A stretch of DNA of 64,000 nt from Silene latifolia (lineage: Eukaryota; Streptophyta; Magnoliopsida; Caryophyllales; Caryophyllaceae): assembly GCF_048544455.1 (NCBI RefSeq), contig NC_133529.1, positions 54,431,401 to 54,495,400 of the forward strand, in the 5' to 3' direction. Position numbers and translations under genes: made by a program. The notes under the pieces are model-generated. The model saw only the letters and a program-made list of their open reading frames with translations, was not told where the DNA came from and searched no databases. Shown in pieces: positions 33,362-47,671 of the stretch. How positions within the stretch are numbered: position 1 is the stretch's first letter; the number at the start of each line of letters is the position of its first letter.

Positions 33362-35848
33362 CTCGTTTTATGAAATATTCAGCCATTATTTATGAAAACT
33401 TTCTCTCTCTTCTTTCTCTATCTTCCAATTTCTCCCTCATTATTCAGTTTGCTTCTAATCTTCACGCTGATCTTTAATTTCTGGTTAATTCTTTCTCATC
33501 TCTTCAATTTTTGATTAATTCTTCTTATTCATCGCCAATTTTTCTGCTTCTATTTCTTCGATCACTCTAGCTGTCTAATGTTCTGACACGATTCCCGATC
33601 CTATTTGTGTAAAGGTGTATATGCTGATCTTCATCGTCTTCTACAATCGTTTCTGCGATTCCTTGAAAATTTAGGTATTTTCTGCATTTTTTCTACGATT
33701 GTTACTCATGTTCACTTTTGTTTCATCTCTTAATCGTAAATCACAGTCATATAAATTGTTCTTATCAAGCTTTTAATAAATAATTCTATTAACTTACTTT
33801 CTTTTTCCTCAATATTTCGTACATTTATTTGTTTCGACTGGACAATGATTCAAAGTGAGGGAAAGCGAGAATAGTATGCGTACAGGTATTACTGTGTTTT
33901 CCTTTTTCAGTTTGATTTTTTAAATTCCCTGCATAATTGCAATAATACATATTAATCACAGTCGTAACCATTTGTCATTCTGATTACTTTATCTAGTAAG
34001 CCTCGAGTTTAGTTATTGTTAAGTCTATCTGCCGAAATATGAAAACCTAACTTCTGCGTTTTGGTATTCGTGATTTTCGTGTGCGATTTTTTCAATCAAA
34101 TTTGTTTTTCGAAGGCAATATACCTCATTTCGAAATATTTGATGTTATTCTTCATTCTAGTTGATTAACTGCAGATAGCTCTGTTACATAAGTTTGTAAC
34201 TAGTGGTCAAGTCGCCAACCTTATTTAATAGTGTTGAATGTTTAGGATAGTGTTTAACTCTCTTACAGTAACAATATATCTATGTTACGGTAATGGTCTA
34301 CTTATGTTATAACAATGTTTTGTATGTATTACGATAACAATGTATTTGTTACGGTAATGGTCTACTTATGTTATAACAATGTTGTGTCTGTGTTACGATA
34401 ATAAGACACTAGTCATTGTTGTTATTAAATCCTTTTTCTAATATAGTTTCATTGCCAATTGACTGAATTTGCTCCTATCTTGATTAGTTATCAGATTTTT
34501 TTATATGATTGTGATGGTTTTGTTTGATTATATCATTTTCTAATTTTAACTTTATAGTTTTGATTTCTTGACCATCATTTGCTAGTAATTCGGATGTAGA
34601 GAAAAATAATTCCACAATATAATATCTGCCGAACTGTGTTACTTTGATGGTGTGAGTGCTTTCTTGGTGTTACTATATTTATATATTTGTGTTACAATAA
34701 TGGTGGTCGGGGTGTTACGATAATGGTGGTTGTCTGTTTTACTATAATGGTATATGTATCTGTTTAATGATAATGGTGTCCGGTCTGTTTTCCTCCCTTT
34801 AGTCTGGTATCCGGATTGTGCACAAACGACTAATTCTTGGAGTCTTTTTGTAAATCTCTTGCACAGTTGTTTAATAATATCACCTTTTTTATACTAGTTC
34901 AATGATAATTATCCTTGACCAATTTGTTCCCAGGGACTTACGACATCCTTTGTTTAGCTCTTGTTCATGCGCTTCTATTTACTTAATTGGCTTTTATTAG
35001 GAATGAGTCACTGTTGTTTATGCTACTTCTGATTTGGCCAAGGTTCGGTTGTGGCATGGATGCTTCATGTTAGGTTTATGTATCGGTAGCTGGCGTCTTC
35101 TTCTTATGTTGGCGTCTCTGTTTCTTCACTAGCAATTGAGGCACAGCTTGCGGGCAGGAGTAGACTATCTGAATATGAATGACTGGTTCTTGTTTGTATT
35201 GTAAACTCTTATCGAGTTATCGGTATTTGTTTATTTTTTGTATGCTTAATCTCGCTTTGGAGTTGTTGGAACCAAATAAAGCCAATGTTTGCTTTGGGAC
35301 ATGAGTCAGACGAAGTCGAGAAAGTGCCGGATTCAGAATCAAAAGAAGCAGTTGCTGCTGATGCAGACGAAGACGGAGTCGAAGTTCCAGTAGAACCTGT
35401 CGAAGAAGAATTTGATGCTTTTAAGTTTGAAGCTGTTGAGGTTGTTGATTGTGAAACAGGCCCCATGCGACATCATTCTAACTGAATACTGGACTGAGCA
35501 TTCGTGGACTGAGATTGGACTGATAACGTTGGTCAGTAGGTTCCACATTAAGTCTATCTAGTCGAACATCCTATAGATCTTTCTCGGACCAAGCACAGCA
35601 AGCGAGGAGCGAAGCGAATTACTCGGCATAAGGAGAGGAACCCAAGCTGATGAACCTTTATTGTGAGTACCGTGTCAAAGATACTAACAAAGCACACTTG
35701 ACCAAATGACAATTGGTGCCAGAATTCTAGATTCTGGTGTTGCTGCTGATCAGAAGTCAAGCTCCAAATCTCATTATATTTGGTCCTCTTTCTCCTATGT
35801 ACCATATTTGCAACTGTTGTCATTCCAAATTCTTTATATACACTATGA

Positions 35849-35919
35849 CGTCTATTAGCTCAAAAAGGGTAGAGCATTGTGCTATGGCATAAGATGTGGG
35901 TTCGACTCCCACATAGACG
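35849..35919 (+). other. tRNA-like sequence, M6 copy 1, plus strand
   Basis: 71 nt: acceptor CGTCTAT/ATAGACG (7 of 7), D stem GCTC/GAGC, T arm GTGGG-TTCGACT-CCCAC (5 of 5). B-box GGTTCGACTCC is intact. The anticodon arm TTGTGC-TATG-GCATAA closes to a four-base loop, so no anticodon is presented. Confidence 0.75.
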
Positions 35920-36275
35920 AAGAAATAAAAATCGTATAGAGAACATAACTTGTTCCAATGTTCAAACTTTGTTAATCTTTTTTAGAGTAGCTTCATATAA
36001 AACACTACTTATTTGTTTACGGAGCAAACAAATGAGTAATTCAAATTAGAATAACACGCCTTTAATATTAGAATAACATGCTTATATAATTAGAATAACA
36101 TGCTCAAACAATTAGAATAAAGCGACTGAGTAGTGTTGAATGATTTTGAGGGCTATTCAAATCATGTAGGTGTGTAAGGGCATTACTCTAATCAGGTAAG
36201 TGTAGGGAGAATGAATTTCACTCTCACAAGACGGAGGAGACTTAGAATATATATAACATTACTATTAAGTTTTAT

Positions 36276-36343
36276 AGCCAACATGGGAATCGAACCCACA
36301 ACTTGTGCATTGCACAATGCTCTACCATTTAAGCTAATTGGCT
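36276..36343 (-). other. tRNA-like sequence, M6 copy 1, minus strand
   Basis: 68 nt on the minus strand: acceptor AGCCAAT/GTTGGCT (one G-U), D stem GCTT/GAGC, T arm GTGGG-TTCGATT-CCCAT. The anticodon arm TTGTGC-AAT-GCACAA is identical to that of 24829-24896 in M1. It faces 35849-35919 across 356 bp. Confidence 0.75.
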
Positions 36344-39300
36344 TTGAAAATTCGAAACATAATTATTCATAACATATGTCAAATTTTCAGAATTTAAGTG
36401 CCCAATAGCCAACCCAGCTCGTCAACTCGCGTTTTAAAATGGCTTTGGTTTGACAGATTCTCGCCATTTACGACAAAATATCTTCTTACATATAAAAGAA
36501 ATCGCAACTTTATGTCCTAAAAATATGTGTTATAATGACGACAAATATGTGTTACAATGACTATGTAAATGTGTTACAGTAAAACTCATGTTAGTATGTT
36601 GCAATAACTAGGCAATATTTTACGGTAAAAATTAATTTATAGTGTCTTCGTCCCAAACATTTGTTTAGCTTTAATTAAAATACCCCTAACAAAGAATAAC
36701 AAACACATTATAAGTGATACTATAATAGTTAGTAAGCATTACAATAACAGCTCGTAAGCGTTACAATAACAAGCAACCATAACAATAGTATATGTTACAA
36801 TTACATTGGATAGGTGTTACAATAACTAACTAATACTATCATGGAAAAAAAAAACTGGTAATCAAAATGTCAATTGAAGAACAGAACTTCAAAGTTTGTG
36901 AACAAATTGTTGACGGCCAAACACATGGACAAATTTTACAATCATTAATACAGTTAAAATAATCAAATAAGCAATTGCAATAAATTCAAGACAAACACTG
37001 AAATAAACAAACGTTTCGAAAGAGGAGACACATACTTTTACCACCGCGGAGGAATTTGTCAACAAATTATTGACGACCAATGGGACGATAAACCTTGGAT
37101 TTGAACATAAATCGTAAGGTTTGTAATCATCAAAATCGAAATCAGAAAAGGATGAAGAATATCGATCGTGAATTTTCTCAACAATACTTGTTTGTACTCA
37201 TATCGCAACAAATTACCTATGACGATAAGTTAGGCTACTCATATCGCAATAAAGACAGTAACAATCATGATACATAAAATGAAGGAACAGACAATTACAT
37301 CTCCTTGGATTTTCTATGCTATCCAAAGATTATCTTTAGCAATCGATGATTGCTTTAATCAAACATTCTATAAACCTATATCAACTAAGTACAATCAACC
37401 GAGCATGAATCCATTTGGATATCGATCAAACAAAAAATTGCAGAAAATTAAGAAACTACTATACAATTGCTATAAAATGAAAGATAATAACAATATATAT
37501 AAGTTAAAGCTCCAATCTATACAAACTCATGGAGATAAAATCGAATTCGTAAAACTGCAATCGCAACAGTACAATTTGAATCAAAATTATTAACATAAAT
37601 AATGGACATATTCTCACCTGAATGTTTGTACTCGTTGGAATCCGAATCAGATGAAGATGAAGAATCACGATGGTAAATTTTCTCAATCTTGACAATTTCT
37701 TTTACGGAGTAGTTAATTTTGGGGATTTTGTTTCTTGAAAGAGAATGGAAAGAGAGAGAAAGAGAACGAAGGAAAGGGAATGTTTGAGTGATTTTGTTCT
37801 AATTATTCAGCATGACGTGTCGCAACGATGCATTGAAGAGTATTAGATCGACGGTGTATAATGATAGGACGGACTCATTTAAAACCCCGGACTCACCGGA
37901 TCCCCACTGTATATAGAATTAGGATCTATTGAGTCTAGGTTTTAGGGTGAGTCCGTCCTACCATTTCTAGCCATTTGATCATCTCAATCGGATGGCTCAG
38001 ATTTAATCTAAGATCTACATACTACTTCTAAACTATATAAACTCGTTTTATGAAATATTCAGCCATTATTTATGAAAACTTTCTCTCTCTTCTTTCTCTA
38101 TCTTCCAATTTCTCCCTCATTATTCAGTTTGCTTCTAATCTTCACGCTGATCTTTAATTTTCGGTTAATTCTTTCTCATCTCTTCAATTTTTGATTAATT
38201 CTTCTTATTCATCGCCAATTTTTCTGCTTCTATTTCTTCGATCACTCTAGCTGTCTAATGTTCTGACACGATTCCCGATCCTATTTGTGTAAAGGTGTAT
38301 ATGCTGATCTTCATCGTCTTCTACAATCGTTTCTGCGATTCCTTGAAAATTTAGGTATTTTCTGCATTTTTTCTACGATTGTTACTCATGTTCACTTTTG
38401 TTTCATCTCTTAATCGTAAATCACAGTCATATAAATTGTTCTTATCAAGCTTTTAATAAATAATTCTATTAACTTACTTTCTTTTTCCTCAATATTTCGT
38501 ACATTTATTTGTTTCGACTGGACAATGATTCAAAGTGAGGGAAAGCGAGAATAGTATGCGTACAGGTATTACTGTGTTTTCCTTTTTCAGTTTGATTTTT
38601 TAAATTCCCTGCATAATTGCAATAATACATATTAATCACAGTCGTAACCATTTGTCATTCTGATTACTTTATCTAGTAAGCCTCGAGTTTAGTTATTGTT
38701 AAGTCTATCTGCCGAAATATGAAAACCTAACTTCTGCGTTTTGGTATTCGTGATTTTCGTGTGCGATTTTTTCAATCAAATTTGTTTTTCGAAGGCAATA
38801 TACCTCATTTCGAAATATTTGATGTTATTCTTCATTCTAGTTGATTAACTGCAGATAGCTCTGTTACATAAGTTTGTAACTAGTGGTCAAGTCGCCAACC
38901 TTATTTAATAGTGTTGAATGTTTAGGATAGTGTTTAACTCTCTTACAGTAACAATATATCTATGTTACGGTAATGGTCTACTTATGTTATAACAATGTTT
39001 TGTATGTATTACGATAACAATGTATTTGTTACGGTAATGGTCTACTTATGTTATAACAATGTTGTGTCTGTGTTACGATAATAAGACACTAGTCATTGTT
39101 GTTATTAAATCCTTTTTCTAATATAGTTTCATTGCCAATTGACTGAATTTGCTCCTATCTTGATTAGTTATCAGATTTTTTTATATGATTGTGATGGTTT
39201 TGTTTGATTATATCATTTTCTAATTTTAACTTTATAGTTTTGATTTCTTGACCATCATTTGCTAGTAATTCGGATGTAGAGAAAAATAATTCCACAATAT

Positions 39301-40527
39301 AATATCTGCCGAACTGTGTTACTTTGATGGTGTGAGTGCTTTCTTGGTGTTACTATATTTATATATTTGTGTTACAATAATGGTGGTCGGGGTGTTACGA
39401 TAATGGTGGTTGTCTGTTTTACTATAATGGTATATGTATCTGTTTAATGATAATGGTGTCCGGTCTGTTTTCCTCCCTTTAGTCTGGTATCCGGATTGTG
39501 CACAAACGACTAATTCTTGGAGTCTTTTTGTAAATCTCTTGCACAGTTGTTTAATAATATCACCTTTTTTATACTAGTTCAATGATAATTATCCTTGACC
39601 AATTTGTTCCCAGGGACTTACGACATCCTTTGTTTAGCTCTTGTTCATGCGCTTCTATTTACTTAATTGGCTTTTATTAGGAATGAGTCACTGTTGTATG
39701 CTACTTCTTGATTTGGCCAAGGTTCGGTTGTGGCATGGATGCTTCATGTTAGGTTTATGTATCGGTAGCTGGCGTCTTCTTCTTATGTTGGCGTCTCTGT
39801 TTCTTCACTAGCAATTGAGGCACAGCTTGCGGGCAGGAGTAGACTATCTGAATATGAATGACTGGTTCTTGTTTGTATTGTAAACTCTTATCGAGTTATC
39901 GGTATTTGTTTATTTTTTGTATGCTTAATCTCGCTTTGGAGTTGTTGGAACCAAATAAAGCCAATGTTTGCTTTGGGACATGAGTCAGACGAAGTCGAGA
40001 AAGTGCCGGATTCAGAATCAAAAGAAGCAGTTGCTGCTGATGCAGACGAAGACGGAGTCGAAGTTCCAGTAGAACCTGTCGAAGAAGAATTTGATGCTTT
40101 TAAGTTTGAAGCTGTTGAGGTTGTTGATTGTGAAACAGGCCCCATGCGACATCATTCTAACTGAATACTGGACTGAGCATTCGTGGACTGAGATTGGACT
40201 GATAACGTTGGTCAGTAGGTTCCACATTAAGTCTATCTAGTCGAACATCCTATAGATCTTTCTCGGACCAAGCACAGCAAGCGAGGGGCGAAGCGAATTA
40301 CTCGGCATAAGGAGAGGAACCCAAGCTGATGAACCTTTATTGTGAGTACCGTGTCAAAGATACTAACAAAGCACACTTGACCAAATGACAATTGGTGCCA
40401 GAATTCTAGATTCTGGTGTTGCTGCTGATCAGAAGTCAAGCTCCAAATCTCATTATATTTGGTCCTCTTTCTCCTATGTACCATATTTGCAACTGTTGTC
40501 ATTCCAAATTCTTTATATACACTATGA

Positions 40528-40598
40528 CGTCTATTAGCTCAAAAAGGGTAGAGCATTGTGCTATGGCATAAGATGTGGGTTCGACTCCCACATAGACG
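40528..40598 (+). other. tRNA-like sequence, M6 copy 2, plus strand
   Basis: Identical in type to 35849-35919. Confidence 0.75.
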
Positions 40599-40954
40599 AA
40601 GAAATAAAAATCGTATAGAGAACATAACTTGTTCCAATGTTCAAACTTTGTTAATCTTTTTTAGAGTAGCTTCATATAAAACACTACTTATTTGTTTACG
40701 GAGCAAACAAATGAGTAATTCAAATTAGAATAACACGCCTTTAATATTAGAATAACATGCTTATATAATTAGAATAACATGCTCAAACAATTAGAATAAA
40801 GCGACTGAGTAGTGTTGAATGATTTTGAGGGCTATTCAAATCATGTAGGTGTGTAAGGGCATTACTCTAATCAGGTAAGTGTAGGGAGAATGAATTTCAC
40901 TCTCACAAGACGGAGGAGACTTAGAATATATATAACATTACTATTAAGTTTTAT

Positions 40955-41022
40955 AGCCAACATGGGAATCGAACCCACAACTTGTGCATTGCACAATGCT
41001 CTACCATTTAAGCTAATTGGCT
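40955..41022 (-). other. tRNA-like sequence, M6 copy 2, minus strand
   Basis: Identical in type to 36276-36343. Confidence 0.75.
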
Positions 41023-44000
41023 TTGAAAATTCGAAACATAATTATTCATAACATATGTCAAATTTTCAGAATTTAAGTGCCCAATAGCCAACCCAGCTCG
41101 TCAACTCGCGTTTTAAAATGGCTTTGGTTTGACTGATTCTCGCCATTTACGACAAAATATCTTCTTACATATAAAAGAAATCGCAACTTTATGTCCTAAA
41201 AATATGTGTTATAATGACGACAAATATGTGTTACAATGACTATGTAAATGTGTTACAAAGATAAAACTCATGTTAGTATGTTGCAATAACTAGGCAATAT
41301 TTTACGGTAAAAATTAATTTATAGTGTCTTCGTCCCAAACATTTGTTTAGCTTTAATTAAAATACCCCTAACAAAGAATAACAAACACATTATAAGTGAT
41401 ACTATAATAGTTAGTAAGCATTACAATAACGTACTCGTAAAGCGTTACAATAACAAGCAACCATAACAATAGTATATGTTACAATTACATTGGATAGGTG
41501 TTACAATAACTAACTAATACTATCATGGAAAAAAAAAACTGGTAATCAAAATGTCAATTGAAGAACAGAACTTCAAAGTTTGTGAACAAATTGTTGACGG
41601 CCAAACACATGGACAAATTTTACAATCATTAATACAGTTAAAATAATCAAATAATCAATTGCAATAAATTCAAGACAAACACTGAAATAAACAAACGTTT
41701 CGAAAGAGGAGACACATACTTTACCACCGGAGGAATTTGTCAACAAATTATTGACGACCAATGGGACGATAAACCTTGGATTTGAACATAAATCGTAAGG
41801 TTTGTAATCATCAAAATCGAAATCAGAAAAGGATGAAGAATATCGATCGTGAATTTTCTCAACAATACTTGTTTGTACTCATATCGCAACAAATTACCTA
41901 TGACGATAAGTTAGGCTACTCATATCGCAATAAAGACAGTAACAATCATGATACATAAAATGAAGGAACAGACAATTACATCTCCTTGGATTTTCTATGC
42001 TATCCAAAGATTATCTTTAGCAATCGATGATTGCTTTAATCAAACATTCTATAAACCTATATCAACTAAGTACAATCAACCGAGCATGAATCCATTTGGA
42101 TATCGATCAAACAAAAAATTGCAGAAAATTAAGAAACTACTATACAATTGCTATAAAATGAAAGATAATAACAATATATATAAGTTAAAGCTCCAATCTA
42201 TACAAACTCATGGAGATAAAATCGAATTCGTAAAACTGCAATCGCAACAGTACAATTTGAATCAAAATTATTAACATAAATAATGGACATATTCTCACCT
42301 GAATGTTTGTACTCGTTGGAATCCGAATCAGATGAAGATGAAGAATCACGATGGTAAATTTTCTCAGCAATCTTCGACAATTTCTTTTACGGAGTAGTTA
42401 ATTTTGGGGATTTTGTTTACTGAAAGAGAATGGAAAGAGAGAGAAAGAGAACGAAGGAAAGGGAATGTTTGAGTGATTTTGTTCTAATTATTCAGCATGA
42501 CGTGTCGCAATCTGATGCATTGAAGAGTATTAGATCTGACGGTGTATAATGATAGGACGGACTCATTTAAAACCCCGGACTCACCGGATCCCCACTGTAT
42601 ATAGAATTAGGATCTATTGAGTCTAGGTTTTAGGGTGAGTCCGTCCTACCATTTCTAGCCATTTGATCATCTCAATCGGATGGCTCAGATTTAATCTAAG
42701 ATCTACATACTACTTCTAAACTATATAAACTCGTTTTATGAAATATTCAGCCATTATTTATGAAAACTTTCTCTCTCTTCTTTCTCTATCTTCCAATTTC
42801 TCCCTCATTATTCAGTTTGCTTCTAATCTTCACGCCGATCTTTAATTTTCGGTTAATTCTTTCTCATCTCTTCAATTTTTGATTAATTCTTCTTATTCAT
42901 CGCCAATTTTTCTGCTTCTATTTCTTCGATCACTCTAGCTGTCTAATGTTCTGACACGATTCCCGATCCTATTTGTGTAAAGGTGTATATGCTGATCTTC
43001 ATCGTCTTCTACAATCGTTTCTGCGATTCCTTGAAAATTTAGGTATTTTCTGCATTTTTTCTACGATTGTTACTCATGTTCACTTTTGTTTCATCTCTTA
43101 ATCGTAAATCACAGTCATATAAATTGTTCTTATCAAGCTTTTAATAAATAATTCTATTAACTTACTTTCTTTTTCCTCAATATTTCGTACATTTATTTGT
43201 TTCGACTGGACAATGATTCAAAAGTGAGGAAAGCGAGAATAGTATGCGTACAGTATTCTTGTGTTTTCCTTTTCAGTTTGATTTTTTAAATTCCCTGCAT
43301 AATTGCAATAATACATATTAATCACAGTCGTAACCATTTGTCATTCTGATTACTTTATCTAGTAAGCCTCGAGTTTAGTTATTGTTAAGTCTATCTGCCG
43401 AAATATGAAAACCTAACTTCTGCGTTTTGGTATTCGTGATTTTTAGGTAATGCGATTTTTTCAATCAAATTTGTTTTTGAAGGCAATATACCTCATTTCG
43501 AAATATTTGATGTTATTCTTCATTCTAGTTGATTAACTGCAGATAGCTCTGTTACATAAGTTTGTAACTAGTGGTCAAGTCGCCAACCTTATTTAATAGT
43601 GTTGAATGTTTAGGATAGTGTTTAACTCTCTTACAGTAACAATATATCTATGTTACGGTAATGGTCTACTTATGTTATAACAATGTTTTGTATGTATTAC
43701 GATAACAATGTATTTGTTACGGTAATGGTCTACTTATGTTATAACAATGTTGTGTCTGTGTTACGATAATAAGACACTAGTCATTGTTGTTATTAAATCC
43801 TTTTTCTAATATAGTTTCATTGCCAATTGACTGAATTTGCTCCTATCTTGATTAGTTATCAGATTTTTTTATATGATTGTGATGGTTTTGTTTGATTATA
43901 TCATTTTCTAATTTTAACTTTATAGTTTTGATTTCTTGACCATCATTTGCTAGTAATTCGGATGTAGAGAAAAATAATTCCACAATATAATATCTATTAA

Positions 44001-45214
44001 TGTGTTACTTTGATGGTGTGAGTGCTTTCTTGGTGTTACTATATTTATATATTTGTGTTACAATAATGGTGGTCGGGGTGTTACGATAATGGTGGTTGTC
44101 TGTTTTACTATAATGGTATATGTATCTCATTTAATGATAATGGTGTCCGTCTGTTTTCCTCCCTTTAGTCCGGTATCCGGATTGTGCACAAACGACTAAT
44201 TCTTGGAGTCTTTTTGTAAATCTCTTGCACGCTTGTTTAATAATATCACCTTTTTTATACTAGTTCAATGATAATTATCCTTGACCAATTTGTTCCTGGG
44301 GGACTTACGACATCCTTTGTTTAGCTCTTGTTCATGCGCTTCTATTTACTTAATTGGCTTTTATTAGGAATGAGTCACCGTTGTTTATGCTTCGATTTGG
44401 CCAAGGTTCGGTTGTGGCATGGATGCTTCATGTTAGGTTTATGTATCGGTAGCTGGCGTCTTCTTCTTATGTTGGCGTCTCTGTTTCTTCACTAGCAATT
44501 GAGGCACGGCTTGCGGCGAGGAGTAGACTATCATCGAATATGAATGACTGGTTCTTGTTTGTATTGTAAACTCTTATCGAGTTATCGGTATTTGTTTATT
44601 TTTTGTATGCTTAATCTCGCTTTGGAGTTGTTGGAACCAAATAAAGCCAATGTTTGCTTTGGGACATGAGTCAGACGAAGTCGAGAAAGTGCCGGATTCA
44701 GAATCAAAAGAAGCGATTCTTCTTGCGATGCAGACGAAGACGGAGTCAAGTTCCGATGAGAACCGTCGAAGAAGAATTTGATGCTTTTAAGTTTGAAGCT
44801 GTTGAGGTTGTTGATTGTGAAACAGGCCCCATGCGACATCATTCTAACTGAATACTGGACTGAGCATTCGTGGACTGAGATTGGACTGATAACGTTGGTC
44901 AGTAGGTTCCACATTAAGTCTATCTAGTCGAACATCCTATAGATCTTTCTCGGACCAAGCCACGCAAGCGAGGGGCGAAGCGAATTACTCGGCATAAGGA
45001 GAGGAACCCAAGCTGATGAACCTTTATTGTGAGTACCGTGTCAAAGATACTAACAAAGCACACTTGACCAAATGACAATTGGTGCCAGAATTCTAGATTC
45101 TGGTGTTGCTGCTGATCAGAAGTCAAGCTCCAAATCTCATTATATTTGGTCCTCTTTCTCCTATGTACCATATTTGCAACTGTTGTCATTCCAAATTCTT
45201 TATATACACTATGA

Positions 45215-45285
45215 CGTCTATTAGCTCAAAAAGGGTAGAGCATTGTGCTATGGCATAAGATGTGGGTTCGACTCCCACATAGACG
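45215..45285 (+). other. tRNA-like sequence, M6 copy 3, plus strand
   Basis: Identical in type to 35849-35919. Confidence 0.75.
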
Positions 45286-45641
45286 AAGAAATAAAAATCG
45301 TATAGAGAACATAACTTGTTCCAATGTTCAAACTTTGTTAATCTTTTTTAGAGTAGCTTCATATAAAACACTACTTATTTGTTTACGGAGCAAACAAATG
45401 AGTAATTCAAATTAGAATAACACGCCTTTAATATTAGAATAACATGCTTATATAATTAGAATAACATGCTCAAACAATTAGAATAAAGCGACTGAGTAGT
45501 GTTGAATGATTTTGAGGGCTATTCAAATCATGTAGGTGTGTAAGGGCATTACTCTAATCAGGTAAGTGTAGGGAGAATGAATTTCACTCTCACAAGACGG
45601 AGGAGACTTAGAATATATATAACATTACTATTAAGTTTTAT

Positions 45642-45709
45642 AGCCAACATGGGAATCGAACCCACAACTTGTGCATTGCACAATGCTCTACCATTTAAGC
45701 TAATTGGCT
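45642..45709 (-). other. tRNA-like sequence, M6 copy 3, minus strand
   Basis: Identical in type to 36276-36343. Confidence 0.75.
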
Positions 45710-47275
45710 TTGAAAATTCGAAACATAATTATTCATAACATATGTCAAATTTTCAGAATTTAAGTGCTTAATAGCCAACCAACTCGTCAACTCGCGTTTT
45801 AAAATGGCTTTGGTTTGACTGATTCTCGCCATTTACGACAAAATATCTTCTTACATATAAAAGAAATCGCAACTTTATGTCCTAAAAATATGTGTTATAA
45901 TGACGACAAATATGTGTTACAATGACTATGTAAATGTGTTACAGTAAAACTCATGTTAGTATGTTGCAATAACTAGGCAATATTTTACGGTAAAAATTAA
46001 TTTATAGTGTCTTCGTCCCAAACATTTGTTTAGCTTTAATTAAAATACCCCTAACAAAGAATAACAAACACATTATAAGTGATACTATAATAGTTAGTAA
46101 GCATTACAATAACAAAACTGTAAGCGTTACAATAACAAGCAACCATAACAATAGTATATGTTACAATTACATTGGATAGGTGTTACAATAACTAACTAAT
46201 ACTATCATGGAAAAAAAAAACTGGTAATCAAAATGTCAATTGAAGAACAGAACTTCAAAGTTTGTGAACAAATTGTTGACGGCCAAACACATGGACAAAT
46301 TTTACAATCATTAATACAGTTAAAATAATCAAATAAGCAATTGCAATAAATTCAAGACAAACACTGAAATAAACAAACGTTTCGAAAGAGGAGACACATA
46401 CTTTTACCACCGCGGAGGAATTTGTCAACAAATTATTGACGACCAATGGGACGATAAACCTTGGATTTGAACATAAATCGTAAGGTTTGTAATCATCAAA
46501 ATCGAAATCAGAAAAGGATGAAGAATATCGATCGTGAATTTTCTCAACAATACTTGTTTGTACTCATATCGCAACAAATTACCTATGACGATAAGTTAGG
46601 CTACTCATATCGCAATAAAGACAGTAACAATCATGATACATAAAATGAAGGAACAGACAATTACATCTCCTTGGATTTTCTATGCTATCCAAAGATTATC
46701 TTTAGCAATCGATGATTGCTTTAATCAAACATTCTATAAACCTATATCAACTAAGTACAATCAACCGAGCATGAATCCATTTGGATATCGATCAAACAAA
46801 AAATTGCAGAAAATTAAGAAACTACTATACAATTGCTATAAAATGAAAGATAATAACAATATATATAAGTTAAAGCTCCAATCTATACAAACTCATGGAG
46901 ATAAAATCGAATTCGTAAAACTGCAATCGCAACAGTACAATTTGAATCAAAATTATTAACATAAATAATGGACATATTCTCACCTGAATGTTTGTACTCG
47001 TTGGAATCCGAATCAGATGAAGATGAAGAATCACGATGGTAAATTTTCTCAGCAATCTTCGACAATTTCTTTTACGGAGTAGTTAATTTTGGGGATTTTG
47101 TTTACTGAAAGAGAATGGAAAGAGAGAGAAAGAGAACGAAGGAAAGGGAATGTTTGAGTGATTTTGTTCTAATTATTCAAACATGACGTGTCGCAATCGA
47201 TGCATTGAAGAGTATTAGATCCGACGGTGTATAATGATAGGACGGACTCATTTAAAACCCGGACTCATAGGATCC

Positions 47276-47671
<396 letters not shown>

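Larger units (their letters stand above)
33236..37909. mobile_element. M6 copy 1 (complete, 4.67 kb)
   Basis: Left end GAATTAGGATCTATTGAGTC then GGTGAGTCCGTCCTACCATT; right end on the minus strand CAGTGGGGATCCGGTGAGTC then ATGAGTCCGTCCTATCATT. Inside, in order, it has a TATA box and pyrimidine-rich leader (33354-33450). TGTTAC(A/G)(A/G)TAATGG motifs follow at 34262-34400 and 34620-34790. Next are a short acidic open frame (35285-35485), a plus-strand tRNA-like sequence, TTAGAATAACATGC repeats, and a minus-strand tRNA-like sequence. The right part carries more TGTTACAATAA motifs (36515-36840) and a purine-rich right end. No transposase or other known protein is visible. Confidence 0.8.
37916..42597. 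mobile_element. M6 copy 2 (complete, 4.68 kb)
   Basis: Same ends and layout as copy 1, nearly identical. Differences are mostly tiny indels at CAG or CTG sites. Confidence 0.85.

Noticed and set aside
35285-35485. Acidic 66-residue frame in M6 copies 1 and 2
   Set aside because: It is disrupted in copy 3 (at CAG/CTG sites), has no recognised domain and could be a captured exon scrap; not strong enough to call a gene.
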